Below, piece by piece: positions 26,376-36,097 of a DNA stretch of 64,000 nt (position 1 is its first letter; each line of letters begins with the position of its first letter). The position numbers and the translations under genes were made by a program. Source of the DNA: Cyclobacteriaceae bacterium YHN15 (GTDB taxonomy: Bacteria > Bacteroidota > Bacteroidia > Cytophagales > Cyclobacteriaceae); the NCBI GenBank assembly GCA_003797895.1, contig RKQB01000002.1, positions 683,354 to 747,353 of the forward strand, written 5' to 3'. Below the pieces are notes generated by a model, which was not told the DNA's origin, did no database searches, and was given only the letters and a program-made list of their open reading frames with translations.

Positions 26376-27053
26376 TTATTTTTTTTGAGATCCAAGAGAG
26401 ACTAATTTGGCAATTACTATAGCCGGATAAAGGACGCCGAGAACAGATAAAAAGGTAGCAATCATTTTGGCATGAACGTTAATTGGATAAACATCTCCAA
26501 AACCAACTGTACTGATACAGGTCAAACTAAAATAAATGTAGTCACCATAATCATTTTCGTTTCCACTCAAATCAATATTTCCAATAATGGAGTCTCCATC
26601 CACTAAATTAACCAATTCAAATGCAAATGCCCCAAGAAGTGCCATAGACAAATACACATTAATAGCACCTACAATCCTATAATAACTAACTTGGTAATCC
26701 CTAAACAATAGTCTAAAATTAATAACTATAAACAAAATTAAATTTACAATAATCACTATCCTTTCAAGAATGTAATACTCGTGGGGATTGTCAGAAAACC
26801 TTATCAATCTGAGAAAGATATGAATTGATACTAGGAGGATGGCACCTATTACAAAACCCTTTTCCCTAGCTGAGAAAATTCCTACAATAAATAAAAAAAT
26901 GAACATAAGATTTAAAAAATAGGTGTTTTCACTTTCTCTATCTATCATACTTGGAAAGAAAAAAACCAAAAAAAATAAAAAAATGAGCAAAGTGATAAAG
27001 CTTACATCTGAAACCCAGTATTTTTTTGCACGCTTTATAAAACCAAACAACAT
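26376..27053 (-). CDS. Potassium channel family protein (copy 2)
   Basis: About 225 residues from ATG 27053; the in-frame start at 27065 is TTG. Six hydrophobic segments, with the pore loop between the last two carrying the selectivity filter STVGFGDVYP. No S4-like row of positive residues and no C-terminal RCK/TrkA_N domain, so it is a bare Ion_trans_2-type channel subunit expected to form a tetramer in the inner membrane. It is a clear paralog of the gene at 27181-27864 (shared YRIVGAINVYL, GDSIIG, LYPAVVIAKLV-type stretches). The two lie in tandem on the same strand with a gap of about 130 bases. Confidence 0.85.
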   Translation of the reverse strand: MLFGFIKRAKKYWVSDVSFITLLIFLFFLVFFFPSMIDRESENTYFLNLMFIFLFIVGIFSAREKGFVIGAILLVSIHIFLRLIRFSDNPHEYYILERIVIIVNLILFIVINFRLLFRDYQVSYYRIVGAINVYLSMALLGAFAFELVNLVDGDSIIGNIDLSGNENDYGDYIYFSLTCISTVGFGDVYPINVHAKMIATFLSVLGVLYPAIVIAKLVSLGSQKK

Positions 27054-27180
27054 AAATTTAACCAAATTTTAAATTGTGTAAAGACAAAACAAATTTTAGA
27101 AGGACAATTCTTATGATATTTGTTCATACATATGATCCTTTTTTTTTCAATAGCGAGGAATTAAGTACTCAAAATCTCAA

Positions 27181-27864
27181 TCAATCTTTTTTCTGCTTTA
27201 AACTTGCAGAAGCGACCAACTTTGCAATAACTACCGCAGGATATAAGATACCTGTGGCTGAAAGGAAGACAGAAACCATCCTGGAAGCCATGTTTGAGGG
27301 ATAAATGTCTCCATATCCTACTGTAGTCAATGAAACCAAGCTATAGTAAATATAATAAGCATAATCTTCATCGTCATTTCTTAACTTAATATCTCCAATA
27401 ATGGAGTCTCCATAAAATATAGTTATTATTTCAAACAAAAATGCTCCGAACAAAGCAATAAGCAAATATACATTGATTGCCCCTATGACCCTATAAAGAT
27501 TAATCTCCTCATTTCTGAACAATAAACGCATATTGATAAAAATAAAAACCAATAAATTGAGCAATCCTACAATCCTCTCCCAAAAATAGTATTCATAGGG
27601 AGAATCACTTAATCGAATTAATTTAAGCACAACATGAGCGAAAAAGAGAGTTGTGGTTAGTACAATCAGAATATTTTCCTTGGCAGAAAAGATTCCTGTG
27701 AAAAACAGGGCAATAAACATGATGTTCAAAAACAAAATGCTGTCGTAACCTAAATCAATCAAGACAGGCATGACAAAAACAATAAAAATCAACATTATGA
27801 GCAATGTCAAAAAGCTTGCGTCCGAAAGCCAGTAATCTTTAATTTGTGTGAATGTTTTTTTCAT
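27181..27864 (-). CDS. Potassium channel family protein (copy 1)
   Basis: 227 residues from ATG 27864 (MKKTFTQIKDYWLSD). Same design as its downstream paralog: six membrane segments, filter LTTVGYGDIYP, end of the last helix GILYPAVVIAKLV, and no regulatory domain. Its filter has Tyr where the other copy has Phe (TVGYGD against TVGFGD); both are known K+ filters. Either copy could be a homotetramer, or the two could mix. The remaining sequence differs enough that the duplication is not recent. Confidence 0.85.
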   Translation of the reverse strand: MKKTFTQIKDYWLSDASFLTLLIMLIFIVFVMPVLIDLGYDSILFLNIMFIALFFTGIFSAKENILIVLTTTLFFAHVVLKLIRLSDSPYEYYFWERIVGLLNLLVFIFINMRLLFRNEEINLYRVIGAINVYLLIALFGAFLFEIITIFYGDSIIGDIKLRNDDEDYAYYIYYSLVSLTTVGYGDIYPSNMASRMVSVFLSATGILYPAVVIAKLVASASLKQKKD

Positions 27865-28013
27865 TTTCCAGAGATGCTTACAAAACATCTAAAAATAACA
27901 CTTCAAAATGAGTTAAAGAAAGAAATATTTACGTACTAAAAAATTCAGGTTTGAAGGCAAAAAATTATTCTTTTCGTAACCTCAAATAGGTCTTATAAGA
28001 TTTGTATTATTTA

Positions 28014-28057
28014 GAGGATGGTAAAATAAAAAAACATTTTCTTGTTTCACCATCCTC
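28014..28057. terminator. Inverted repeat, possible terminator of PEP carboxylase
   Basis: GAGGATGGT (28014-28022) and ACCATCCTC (28049-28057), 9 perfect pairs separated by 26 bases, 70 bases beyond the ppc stop on the minus strand. There is no strong T run, so it may be a processing stem instead. Confidence 0.5.
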
Positions 28058-28130
28058 ATTTATTAGACTTCATCAGCCAACTTCAAAATTAATTTAATCT
28101 GTTTTTTTTATTTCTTTTCGTTTACGCTAT

Positions 28131-30686
28131 CTAAGCCGCATTCCTGGCCGCATTGATGATACCGAACATGGTCCTCATGATCAACTTTTGCAATACAGGA
28201 TCATCCACTCCCTTCTCCAGCATGGTCTGAATCGCATATTGCTGAATGGTAATTACGGGCAATACAATCTTTTCGCGTATGGCTATGGACTCTTTGGATG
28301 TAGGATTGTCCTGTAGCAGGGTATCCATTCCTGAAACCTCCAATAATAATCTGATGGTCCGCTTATACTCCCCAAACATCAAAAGCCATAAGTCAGCATA
28401 TTGAGGATTATCCTTAAGGTAGGCAGTTGCTCCATAGAATGATTTGGCCAAAGATTGCATGGAATTACCCAACAAGGACCTGAAAAACAGTGAATCATTA
28501 TACAACTGTTTGGCCGCTTCAAACTTACCTTCTTTTTTAAGGGACTCCAATGCTGCCCCTACACCAAAGAAACCCGGAATATTCTGTTTCATCTGCGCCC
28601 ATGATCCTACAAATGGAATGGCCCTTAGGTCATCGAATTTCAATCCGGTATCCTTACCCCTTTTCAAGGGCCTTGAACCGATATTTACCTGACCGAAATA
28701 TTTTAAGGGAGTAACATGTTCCAGATAAGACAGGAACTGGGGATGGTTCTTAAAATCTTTGTAAAACTGATAGGAAACCTCCGCCATCTCATCAATCAAA
28801 GCCCTTTGATAGGTATTCAATGCTTTTTCAGAAGATGGATACAATTCATTTTCTATGCCTGCACAAAGTAATTGTTCCAGGTTATAGCTGCAGGATACAG
28901 GTTTTCCATAATTGGCAGATATGGTCTGACCTTGAATGGTAATCTGTATCTCTTTATTTTCCACTAAAGGCCCATGGGAGGCATAAAAATTGTGCATGTT
29001 ACCACCACCTCTCGCTGGAGGCCCTCCCCTCCCATCAAAGAATACCACACTTAAGCCATATTCTCTGGACACCCTGGTCAATTCCTCTTTTGCCCTTAAA
29101 ATAGACCAATTGGCCCTGATATATCCCCCATCCTTGGTACCATCTGAAAACCCAAGCATGATGGTCTGTTTGTAATCCCTTTCCTTAAGATGCTTGATAT
29201 ATTCAGGGTTTTGGTATAGTTTTTCCATAATCTTTGGAGCTTCTGCCAAATCATCAATGGTTTCAAACAAAGGAACAATATCCAAAGGCAAATCAGATTG
29301 GTTTTTCCCAAGGGTAAGTTTGGCCAATTGAAAAACCTCCAGCACATGTAATGCAGATTGACAATTCGATATGATATAACGGTGCAGCCCATCTTCCCCA
29401 TTATTCTTTTGGACCGATTGAATGGCATCAAAGCTCTTGAGCATTTCCTGATGAAATTCATCCTTTAGATCCGTAACCTGAGGCAGAACTTCAATTTCGG
29501 ATAAAAATTGGATTTTTTCTTTCTCTCTCAACTTATGATAACCTTCCAAAGCTTCTTTTCCGATCTGTAATTCAAGAATTTCATCCCATAAACCATCATG
29601 CTTTCTGCTGTCCTGACGCACATCCATATTGGCAAAGTGGAAACCGAAAATTTTGACTTTAAGTATGAACTCATCCAATTGCTCCAAAAACAACCCCTCA
29701 TGAAATTCTACCAATCCCTTTCTGGCTTCCATCAGATCAGCAAGCAAGTCATCTTTACTATTATAGTAATTCTGGTCTTCAAAGAGTGAATTGAAAAGTC
29801 CTTCCTCGACCTTAATCATGATGGGTTCCACATTTTTGAAAGTCAATCTTCTTCTGATCTTTCTTACATCTCTGTAATAACACCTCAGTATCCATTTTTG
29901 CAATCTTTCAGCTACCTTCTCGGTAATATCATGGGTCACAAATGGATTACCGTCCCTATCCCCTCCTGGCCAGAATCCTACTTTTAATAATCCCGGATTA
30001 TCCCATTCATGAAGTGGGATATCCAACATATTTAATAGCCTCGTCATGATGTCAGGGATACTTTGGTAAAATACATTGACCAAAAACCATATCAAACTCA
30101 CCGCCTCATCCAAAGGGGTTGGCTTTTCTTTATTGATAAAACCGGTTTTACCTAATTGTTGCAACAAGAGGTTGATGTTACCTAAATCATTGGTACGTAT
30201 AGCGGACTCCAAATCAGTAATAATTCCCAAAACATTCCCGGGATAAAATTGGGTTGGATGCGCTGTCAGGGTAAGCCTCACCGAAAAATTTTTCAACTTT
30301 TCTATCAATGCTTCCTTTTTGCGGTCATTCTCAACCCTGGTTACCAAAGCACTGATGCTTCCTTTTCCGGATACATCATGGATTTTTTCAAAAGCAGCAT
30401 CCTCAATTGAATCAAATAAAACAACTTGACGTTCCACATATTGAACCATTTTAAAAAGCAGATCGTGCCTTTCGGCTTCCGAATTGTTGGCCATCAATTC
30501 ATTGAAAAATCCTTGGATTATTTCTTTTGGTGTCTTTTTTTTCTCAAAACCCTCTTGGCATTTGCTTGATAAAATAGGTAACAAGGTACCCGTTCTATTG
30601 ATATCACTAAATGGAAGATCCAAAAAGAGACTGTTATAAATCGTAAACCTTTTGGCTACTTCAGTTTGGTAATTGTTTTTTGACAT
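28131..30686 (-). CDS. ppc: Phosphoenolpyruvate carboxylase
   Basis: 851 residues. Converts PEP and bicarbonate to oxaloacetate, refilling the TCA cycle. Motifs: LTAHPTQFYPGN (catalytic His ~141; most PEPCs read TAHPTE), GFWPGGDRDGNPFVT, GFSDGTKDGGYIRANW, FFDGRGGPPARGGG (the hydrophobic/glycine loop with catalytic Arg and bicarbonate site) and IGSRPLKRGK. The C-terminus ends NAARNAA and not the near-universal M/Q-R-N-T-G ending. Together these place it in a divergent branch. It stands alone, divergent from mnhA. Confidence 0.9.
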   Translation of the reverse strand: MSKNNYQTEVAKRFTIYNSLFLDLPFSDINRTGTLLPILSSKCQEGFEKKKTPKEIIQGFFNELMANNSEAERHDLLFKMVQYVERQVVLFDSIEDAAFEKIHDVSGKGSISALVTRVENDRKKEALIEKLKNFSVRLTLTAHPTQFYPGNVLGIITDLESAIRTNDLGNINLLLQQLGKTGFINKEKPTPLDEAVSLIWFLVNVFYQSIPDIMTRLLNMLDIPLHEWDNPGLLKVGFWPGGDRDGNPFVTHDITEKVAERLQKWILRCYYRDVRKIRRRLTFKNVEPIMIKVEEGLFNSLFEDQNYYNSKDDLLADLMEARKGLVEFHEGLFLEQLDEFILKVKIFGFHFANMDVRQDSRKHDGLWDEILELQIGKEALEGYHKLREKEKIQFLSEIEVLPQVTDLKDEFHQEMLKSFDAIQSVQKNNGEDGLHRYIISNCQSALHVLEVFQLAKLTLGKNQSDLPLDIVPLFETIDDLAEAPKIMEKLYQNPEYIKHLKERDYKQTIMLGFSDGTKDGGYIRANWSILRAKEELTRVSREYGLSVVFFDGRGGPPARGGGNMHNFYASHGPLVENKEIQITIQGQTISANYGKPVSCSYNLEQLLCAGIENELYPSSEKALNTYQRALIDEMAEVSYQFYKDFKNHPQFLSYLEHVTPLKYFGQVNIGSRPLKRGKDTGLKFDDLRAIPFVGSWAQMKQNIPGFFGVGAALESLKKEGKFEAAKQLYNDSLFFRSLLGNSMQSLAKSFYGATAYLKDNPQYADLWLLMFGEYKRTIRLLLEVSGMDTLLQDNPTSKESIAIREKIVLPVITIQQYAIQTMLEKGVDDPVLQKLIMRTMFGIINAARNAA

Positions 30687-30924
30687 AATCGGTTTAATGG
30701 TATTGAAACCGTTAATTTAATAAAAAATAAACAAATGAGCATGTTTTTGATATTTTGGCTATAAAACATATTTTTTGTTGATAAATTTCATGAGTTTTCT
30801 GCTATTCATTGCGAAAACGAAATCAAAAATAAAAAATGATAATGGAATTAAATTTCGGGAAGGTGTAGGTTCAAATATTTTCGTAACTTGGAATTTAATC
30901 GTTTAAGAAACTTAACCTGCATCT

Positions 30925-33231
30925 ATGATTATAGCTGTACTTTCCGGGTTCTTTTTCGCAGCATTACTTCCTCTGCTCGGTAGGTTTGCGAGAAAAAGTG
31001 TTCCATTGATTTTCTCTTTTTTACCGATTGCATTATTTGTTTTTTTCTTAACCAGTCTTCCTTTAATCAAAGGGGGAAATACCTGGATCAGCTACCATTC
31101 GTGGATTCCCAGCTTTGGGATAGACCTGTCTTTCCGATTGGATGGCCTTTCCATGTTATTTGCCTTGATGATTACAGGAATCGGTGCGCTGGTTTTTACT
31201 TACACCGCCTATTACCTTAAGGGGCATCCTTATCTGGACAGATTTTATGGTTATTTGTCCATGTTTATGGCTTCTATGTTGGGCGTGGTATTATCGGACA
31301 ACCTGATGAGCATGTTTATTTTTTGGGAATTGACAAGCATCAGTTCGTTTTTCCTTATTGGGTTTAATAATGAAGAAGCTTCTTCCAGAAAGTCCGCCAT
31401 GACTGCTTTGGGGATTACAGGTTTTGGGGGGTTGGTCATGCTGGCTGGCTTTGTTTTAATCGGTCATGCTGCCGATACGTATTCCATTACAGAACTTCTT
31501 ACGCGTCCTGAAGTACTTAAGAGCCATTCAAGCTATACTTGGATTATTGTTTTGGTTTTCGTAGGGGCATTCACCAAATCCGCCCAATTCCCATTTCATT
31601 TCTGGTTGCCTGCCGCCATGAAGGCCCCTACTCCGGTAAGTACTTATCTGCATTCAGCCACGATGGTAAAAGCCGGTGTTTTTCTTCTTGCCAGGTTCAC
31701 GCCTATTCTTGGAGATACTTTTTGGTGGAACACTACTTTGATCACTATTGGTGCATTCACCATGTTATATGCGGCAATACATGCCATTTTCAGGGTTGAC
31801 CTTAAAAGTATTTTGGCCTATTCCACTATTTCAGCATTAGGCATTTTGGTGTTTTTAATTGGTATTGGAAGTGAAAAAGCACTCCTAGGGGCAGCTCTCT
31901 TCATTCTGGCCCATGCCTTATACAAGGCAGCATTGTTCCTGATCACAGGAATTATAGATCATCAAACAGGAAGCAGGGATGTAAGTAAGTTGGCAGGCCT
32001 AAGGAAAGTAATGATGCCTGTGGCTGTAGCAGGTTTCATTGCAGCATTGTCAAGTGCAGGATTTCCTTTCCTGATAGGTTTTTTAAGTAAGGAAGTGATG
32101 TATGAGGCGGGTCTACAATTTGGCGAATGGGCTTTCCTACTTACAGCCATTCTCGTCCTGACCAAAATCTTACTTTTTGTGGCCGGTTTCTGGGCAGGTA
32201 TCAAACCATTTTCCGGAATACTTCCTAATGAATTCCAAAAAGTCACCCTGCCGTCTGCACTACTCTGGGTCCCTCCTTTGCTTTTAGGTACTTTAAGCCT
32301 TTTATTCGGCGTATTTCCATCAATCATTGAGCAGGCCCTGATCCAACCGGTTGTTTCCAGTATGACAGGAAAAGAAAGCCCTATCTACTTGGCACTTTGG
32401 CATGGATTCAACTTGGTGCTTCTTCTAAGTGTCATCACCTTATTGCTCGGCTTTTTCTTGTATGTATTTCTTAAACCATCTGAAAAACTCTTTAGTAAAA
32501 CACTGCGGTTCGAAAATATTTCACCGGAAAACATCATAGAAACAATTGGAAGCTATTTTTCCATTTTCGCCATAAAATGGACCAAGTTTTTCCAAAATGG
32601 ATACCTTAGAAATTATGTGATCACCATTTTGGCATTCCTTACCATTCTCACTGCCTACAGATTATTCGGTGGGGTGAACATCTATATAGATTGGAAACAG
32701 ATCTCGGTCATCACCCCTTCTGAAATCATTGTGGTGGTACTTATGATCATCTCCATTTTTTTTGCAATACTCTCCACCTCCAGGACAGCATCCATTGTGG
32801 CTTTAGGCGTAGTAGGCTTTGCGAATTGTTTATTTTTCCTGTTTTATTCAGCACCGGATCTGGCCATGACACAGTTTTCTATTGATACCCTGACTGTTTT
32901 ATTGTTCATGCTGGTCTTGGTCAAGTTACCAAAAAACAAAACTTTCTCCTCTAAAAGGATTAGAATCAGGGATGCAGTACTTTCCCTTCTCTTCGGCACC
33001 CTGATCGCTATTTTGACCTTGGAGGTTTTTGAAGAACCTTCTTCTTCCGAAGTCTCTAAGTATTTTGCAGACAATGCCTATTTGTTGGCCAAAGGAAGAA
33101 ACGTTGTCAATGTAATTTTGGTAGACTTTAGGGGCTTTGATACCATGGTGGAAACTGTGGTTTTGGTCATAGCAGCTGTAGGTGTATTCAGTTTGATGAA
33201 ACTTGATTTAAATCCCTCTAAAAAAGAATGA
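30925..33231 (+). CDS. mnhA: Na+/H+ antiporter subunit A (Mrp/Mnh)
   Basis: 768 residues, the largest subunit of the Mrp complex and homologous to complex I NuoL. N-terminal proton-channel domain with the NuoL-like FWELTSISSFFLIGF (Glu in TM5), the FPFHFWLPAAMKAPTPVSTYLHSATMVKAG stretch starting near residue 225, and a central Lys-containing DLKSILAYSTISALG. The C-terminal part carries the MbhD/MbhE-type extension (PDLAMTQFSIDTLTVLLFMLVL, then FRGFDTMVETVVLVIAAVGV). First gene of a seven-gene operon that exchanges Na+ for H+ across the inner membrane. A 31-codon ORF separates it from mnhB. Confidence 0.93.
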   Translation: MIIAVLSGFFFAALLPLLGRFARKSVPLIFSFLPIALFVFFLTSLPLIKGGNTWISYHSWIPSFGIDLSFRLDGLSMLFALMITGIGALVFTYTAYYLKGHPYLDRFYGYLSMFMASMLGVVLSDNLMSMFIFWELTSISSFFLIGFNNEEASSRKSAMTALGITGFGGLVMLAGFVLIGHAADTYSITELLTRPEVLKSHSSYTWIIVLVFVGAFTKSAQFPFHFWLPAAMKAPTPVSTYLHSATMVKAGVFLLARFTPILGDTFWWNTTLITIGAFTMLYAAIHAIFRVDLKSILAYSTISALGILVFLIGIGSEKALLGAALFILAHALYKAALFLITGIIDHQTGSRDVSKLAGLRKVMMPVAVAGFIAALSSAGFPFLIGFLSKEVMYEAGLQFGEWAFLLTAILVLTKILLFVAGFWAGIKPFSGILPNEFQKVTLPSALLWVPPLLLGTLSLLFGVFPSIIEQALIQPVVSSMTGKESPIYLALWHGFNLVLLLSVITLLLGFFLYVFLKPSEKLFSKTLRFENISPENIIETIGSYFSIFAIKWTKFFQNGYLRNYVITILAFLTILTAYRLFGGVNIYIDWKQISVITPSEIIVVVLMIISIFFAILSTSRTASIVALGVVGFANCLFFLFYSAPDLAMTQFSIDTLTVLLFMLVLVKLPKNKTFSSKRIRIRDAVLSLLFGTLIAILTLEVFEEPSSSEVSKYFADNAYLLAKGRNVVNVILVDFRGFDTMVETVVLVIAAVGVFSLMKLDLNPSKKE

Positions 33232-33232
33232 T

Positions 33233-33328
33233 ATGAAACCGAGCATAATCCCGATAGCCATTGGGGCGACACACACTGAAATAATTGTTAACATGCGAGG
33301 TTCCATCTCACCAATGGAAAATAAATAA
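33233..33328 (+). CDS. Possible 31-codon mini-cistron between mnhA and mnhB
   Basis: ATG one base after the mnhA stop, TAA at 33326-33328, seven bases before the mnhB ATG. The product would begin [17 protein letters not shown] and has no recognised motif. The placement fits translational coupling from mnhA to mnhB in a genome without clear ribosome sites, but it may be plain spacer sequence. Confidence 0.25.
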   Translation: MKPSIIPIAIGATHTEIIVNMRGSISPMENK

Positions 33329-33335
33329 TATAGAG

Positions 33336-33746
33336 ATGAAATCATTGATATTTAGAACAGCCTCCACTTATCTTCTACCGCTTATGCTTTTGTTTTCCAT
33401 TTTTATTCTTCTGCGGGGACATTACCTTCCAGGGGGAGGCTTTGTAGGTGGGCTGATGGCAGCGATTGCCTTTTTAATCCACTCTTTTGCCTTTGGACTG
33501 AAAGAGACCAAAGAAATCATCAAAATCAATCCTGGTTATCTGATGCCCATTGGTCTGGTTCTGGCCGTGGGATCTGGCATGGTTCCTTTATTTGTAAATG
33601 ATCCTTTCCTGACAGGTCTTTGGTTTGAAGAACCATTTAGATTTATAGGCATGGTAGGTTCAGCCCTTTTCTTTGATATAGGTGTTTATCTAGTCGTAAT
33701 AGGTGCTACTTTGACAATTATGTTTTCAATTACAGAATCGGTTTAG
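33336..33746 (+). CDS. mnhB: Na+/H+ antiporter subunit B
   Basis: About 136 residues from the ATG at 33336 ([21 protein letters not shown]), the usual MnhB length; the upstream in-frame start at 33285 would add 17 polar residues. Four membrane segments and the family's [20 protein letters not shown] motif, where the GGGF loop is highly conserved. Structural subunit of the Mrp antiporter membrane arm. One base separates it from mnhC. Confidence 0.92.
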   Translation: MKSLIFRTASTYLLPLMLLFSIFILLRGHYLPGGGFVGGLMAAIAFLIHSFAFGLKETKEIIKINPGYLMPIGLVLAVGSGMVPLFVNDPFLTGLWFEEPFRFIGMVGSALFFDIGVYLVVIGATLTIMFSITESV

Positions 33747-33747
33747 C

Positions 33748-34101
33748 ATGGAAATATTGTTGATCATCATTATCGGTTTATTGCATGCAGGTGGTTTATA
33801 CATGTTGTTAAGAAGAAGCATGTTTAAAATGATCATCGGACTCATTTTATTGGGCAATGGGGCAAATTTGCTTATTTTCCTGATGGGCCGGTTGGTAAAA
33901 GGTCATCCCCCTGTCATTGAAGACGGATTGAAGGTATTTACTGAAATTTACGCAGATCCTCTACCGCAGGCCTTGGTACTCACCGCAATTGTGATAGGTT
34001 TTGGCCTTCAGTCTTTCGCCATAATTTTAATTAAAAGGGTGCATAGGGTGCTCGAAACAGATGATCTGGACGAGCTTAACTCAACTGATGAAGAAATATG
34101 A
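33748..34101 (+). CDS. mnhC: Na+/H+ antiporter subunit C
   Basis: 117 residues, three membrane helices, NuoK-like. Family markers: GLYMLLRRSMFKMIIGLILLGNGANLLIF (the Glu of NuoK is replaced as usual in MnhC) and DPLPQALVLTAIVIGFGLQSFAI. The C-terminal tail is short and acidic (ETDDLDELNSTDEE). Overlaps the mnhD start by 4 bases (ATGA). Confidence 0.93.
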   Translation: MEILLIIIIGLLHAGGLYMLLRRSMFKMIIGLILLGNGANLLIFLMGRLVKGHPPVIEDGLKVFTEIYADPLPQALVLTAIVIGFGLQSFAIILIKRVHRVLETDDLDELNSTDEEI

Positions 34102-35621
34102 ATAATTCATTGATTGTTTTGCCTATTGTCATACAGTTTCTTGCAGGAACTGTGCTTCTCTTCTTTTGGTTAAAAACCAACACACAGAAAGTGCTCAGTG
34201 GCCTGTTTTCAGCTATTGCACTTGTTATTAGCATATGGCTTTTTATGCTGGTATGGAACCAAGGTATCCAAGTAACCCAATCAGGGAATTGGAAAGCTCC
34301 TTTTGGGATAAGTTTTGTAGCGGATGTTTTTGGGGCTACAATGGTACTCATTTCCTCAATCGCGGGATTTGCTGTTTCAATTTTCTCGGCAGGAAGTATG
34401 CGAAAAGAACGGTTAGAGTTCGGCTATTTCCCCATATTACACTTTTTGATCATGGGACTTCAGGGGGCTTTTCTGACAGGTGACATATTTAACCTCTATG
34501 TTTGGTTTGAAGTGGTGATCATTTCTTCTTTTGTCATGATGACATTGGGAGGTAAAAGAAAACAATTGGAAGGAGCTATCAAATATGTCTCCCTAAACCT
34601 ATTGGCATCCACTTTGTTCCTCGTTGGAATTGCTTTTATCTATGGGCTGACAGGTTCTTTGAATATGGCAGACATTGCCATAAAAATTAACGATATCCAA
34701 AACAGAGGAGTGATCAATGTTACGGCAGGATTGTTTTTAGTGGCATTCGGGATTAAGTCCGCGGTATTCCCCATGTATTTTTGGCTGCCTGCATCTTACC
34801 ATACTCCCCCTGCTGCAGTCTCTGCCATCTTTGGAGGACTGCTTACCAAACTGGGGGTTTACGCCATCATAAGGTCCTTTACGCTTATTTTTGGTGGGGA
34901 TGAATTTATGGGAATCATCATGAGTGCTATAGCCGCTCTGACCATTCTTTCAGGAGGATTGGGAGCTATGATGCATCAAAATATGGGTAAAATCTTTGGG
35001 TATTTGATTATTTGCCACATAGGTTTTATGATGGTAGGCTTGGGAATATTTACAGAACTTGCCCTTATGGGAACAGTTTTTTATTTGATCCATGATATTG
35101 TAGTCAAAACAAATTTATTCATGGTTTCAGGTGTCATACTCAAGATAAATGGAACTCAGGATATCAAAGAACTTGGAGGATTATATAAAAACTATCCCAT
35201 GCTGTCTCTCCTGATGGCCATACCCTTGTTTTCTTTGGTGGGCATTCCTCCCCTTTCCGGATTCTGGGCCAAGATATTTTGGATACAGGCAGGATTGGAA
35301 ACCAAGGAATATATTTTGATTGGCTTTATCGTACTGGGAAGTTTCCTTACCTTATGGGTAATTGCAAAAATGTGGGGGGAAGTTTTCTGGAAACCAGGAG
35401 AAGGACTACCTAAAAAAGCAAATGGAATATATTTTGACCAACTATCCGGGGCAGATAAATGGCAATGGATATTTCCTGTTGTTTTTCTTTCCATCATCTC
35501 ACTATATATAGGTTTTGCAGCGGAAAATATTATTGTGCTTTCACAAAAAATAGCAGGAGATCTGATGAATCCCACTGGTTATATTGAATCTGTATTAGGA
35601 ATTAAATTGCTTATGCCATGA
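34098..35621 (+). CDS. mnhD: Na+/H+ antiporter subunit D
   Basis: 507 residues, about 14 membrane helices, homologous to NuoM/NuoN. Contains FNLYVWFEVVIISSFVMMTLG with the conserved Glu, KSAVFPMYFWLPASYHTPPAAVSAIFGGLLTKLGVYA starting at residue ~215 (proton path Lys), and LFSLVGIPPLSGFWAK. Second proton-translocating subunit of the complex. Overlaps mnhC and mnhE by 4 bases each. Confidence 0.93.
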   Translation: MNNSLIVLPIVIQFLAGTVLLFFWLKTNTQKVLSGLFSAIALVISIWLFMLVWNQGIQVTQSGNWKAPFGISFVADVFGATMVLISSIAGFAVSIFSAGSMRKERLEFGYFPILHFLIMGLQGAFLTGDIFNLYVWFEVVIISSFVMMTLGGKRKQLEGAIKYVSLNLLASTLFLVGIAFIYGLTGSLNMADIAIKINDIQNRGVINVTAGLFLVAFGIKSAVFPMYFWLPASYHTPPAAVSAIFGGLLTKLGVYAIIRSFTLIFGGDEFMGIIMSAIAALTILSGGLGAMMHQNMGKIFGYLIICHIGFMMVGLGIFTELALMGTVFYLIHDIVVKTNLFMVSGVILKINGTQDIKELGGLYKNYPMLSLLMAIPLFSLVGIPPLSGFWAKIFWIQAGLETKEYILIGFIVLGSFLTLWVIAKMWGEVFWKPGEGLPKKANGIYFDQLSGADKWQWIFPVVFLSIISLYIGFAAENIIVLSQKIAGDLMNPTGYIESVLGIKLLMP

Positions 35622-36097
35622 CCAAATCTCTCCTTTTAAGCAATTTACTTTTAGCCATAATATGGGTTATGGCTACAGGAACACTTACTGAAGAAAATTT
35701 TATTTTCGGGTTTCTTATCAGTTTCATGATACTTTATCTGATTACCATCAATAAGGAGGAAAGAAAATACTTTACCATGTTGCCCAAGCTTGTTACATTT
35801 ATCTTTTTCATGCTTTGGGAAATAATTAAAGCTAATTTTCAGGCAGTTAGGGATTCTTTATATGCAAAATCCAAGCTTTCCCCTGCAATCGTCAAATACC
35901 CATTGGAAGCTGAGTCGGATGTGGAAATTACCCTATTGGCGAATCTGGTATCTTTGACACCTGGAACTTTGATCATGGATGTTTCGGATGACAAAAAGGT
36001 GATGTACATCCATGTGCTTCATCTTGAAAACAAGGAGGTTTTTATCGAAGAAGTGAGAAATAAATTTGAAAAACGTTTATTGGAATTAATGAGATGA
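35618..36097 (+). CDS. mnhE: Na+/H+ antiporter subunit E
   Basis: 159 residues with two or three N-terminal membrane segments and a soluble C-terminal domain. Matches MnhE: LAIIWVMATGTLTEENFIFGFLIS, WEIIKANFQAVRDSLYAKSKLSPAIVKYPL starting at residue ~68, then ITLLANLVSLTPGTLIMDVS. Four-base overlaps with both neighbours indicate coupled translation. Confidence 0.92.
   Translation: MTKSLLLSNLLLAIIWVMATGTLTEENFIFGFLISFMILYLITINKEERKYFTMLPKLVTFIFFMLWEIIKANFQAVRDSLYAKSKLSPAIVKYPLEAESDVEITLLANLVSLTPGTLIMDVSDDKKVMYIHVLHLENKEVFIEEVRNKFEKRLLELMR

Noticed and set aside
26376..27864. Tandem channel genes as two pieces of one frameshifted gene
   Set aside because: Each has its own start, six helices and complete selectivity filter; they are paralogs, not fragments.
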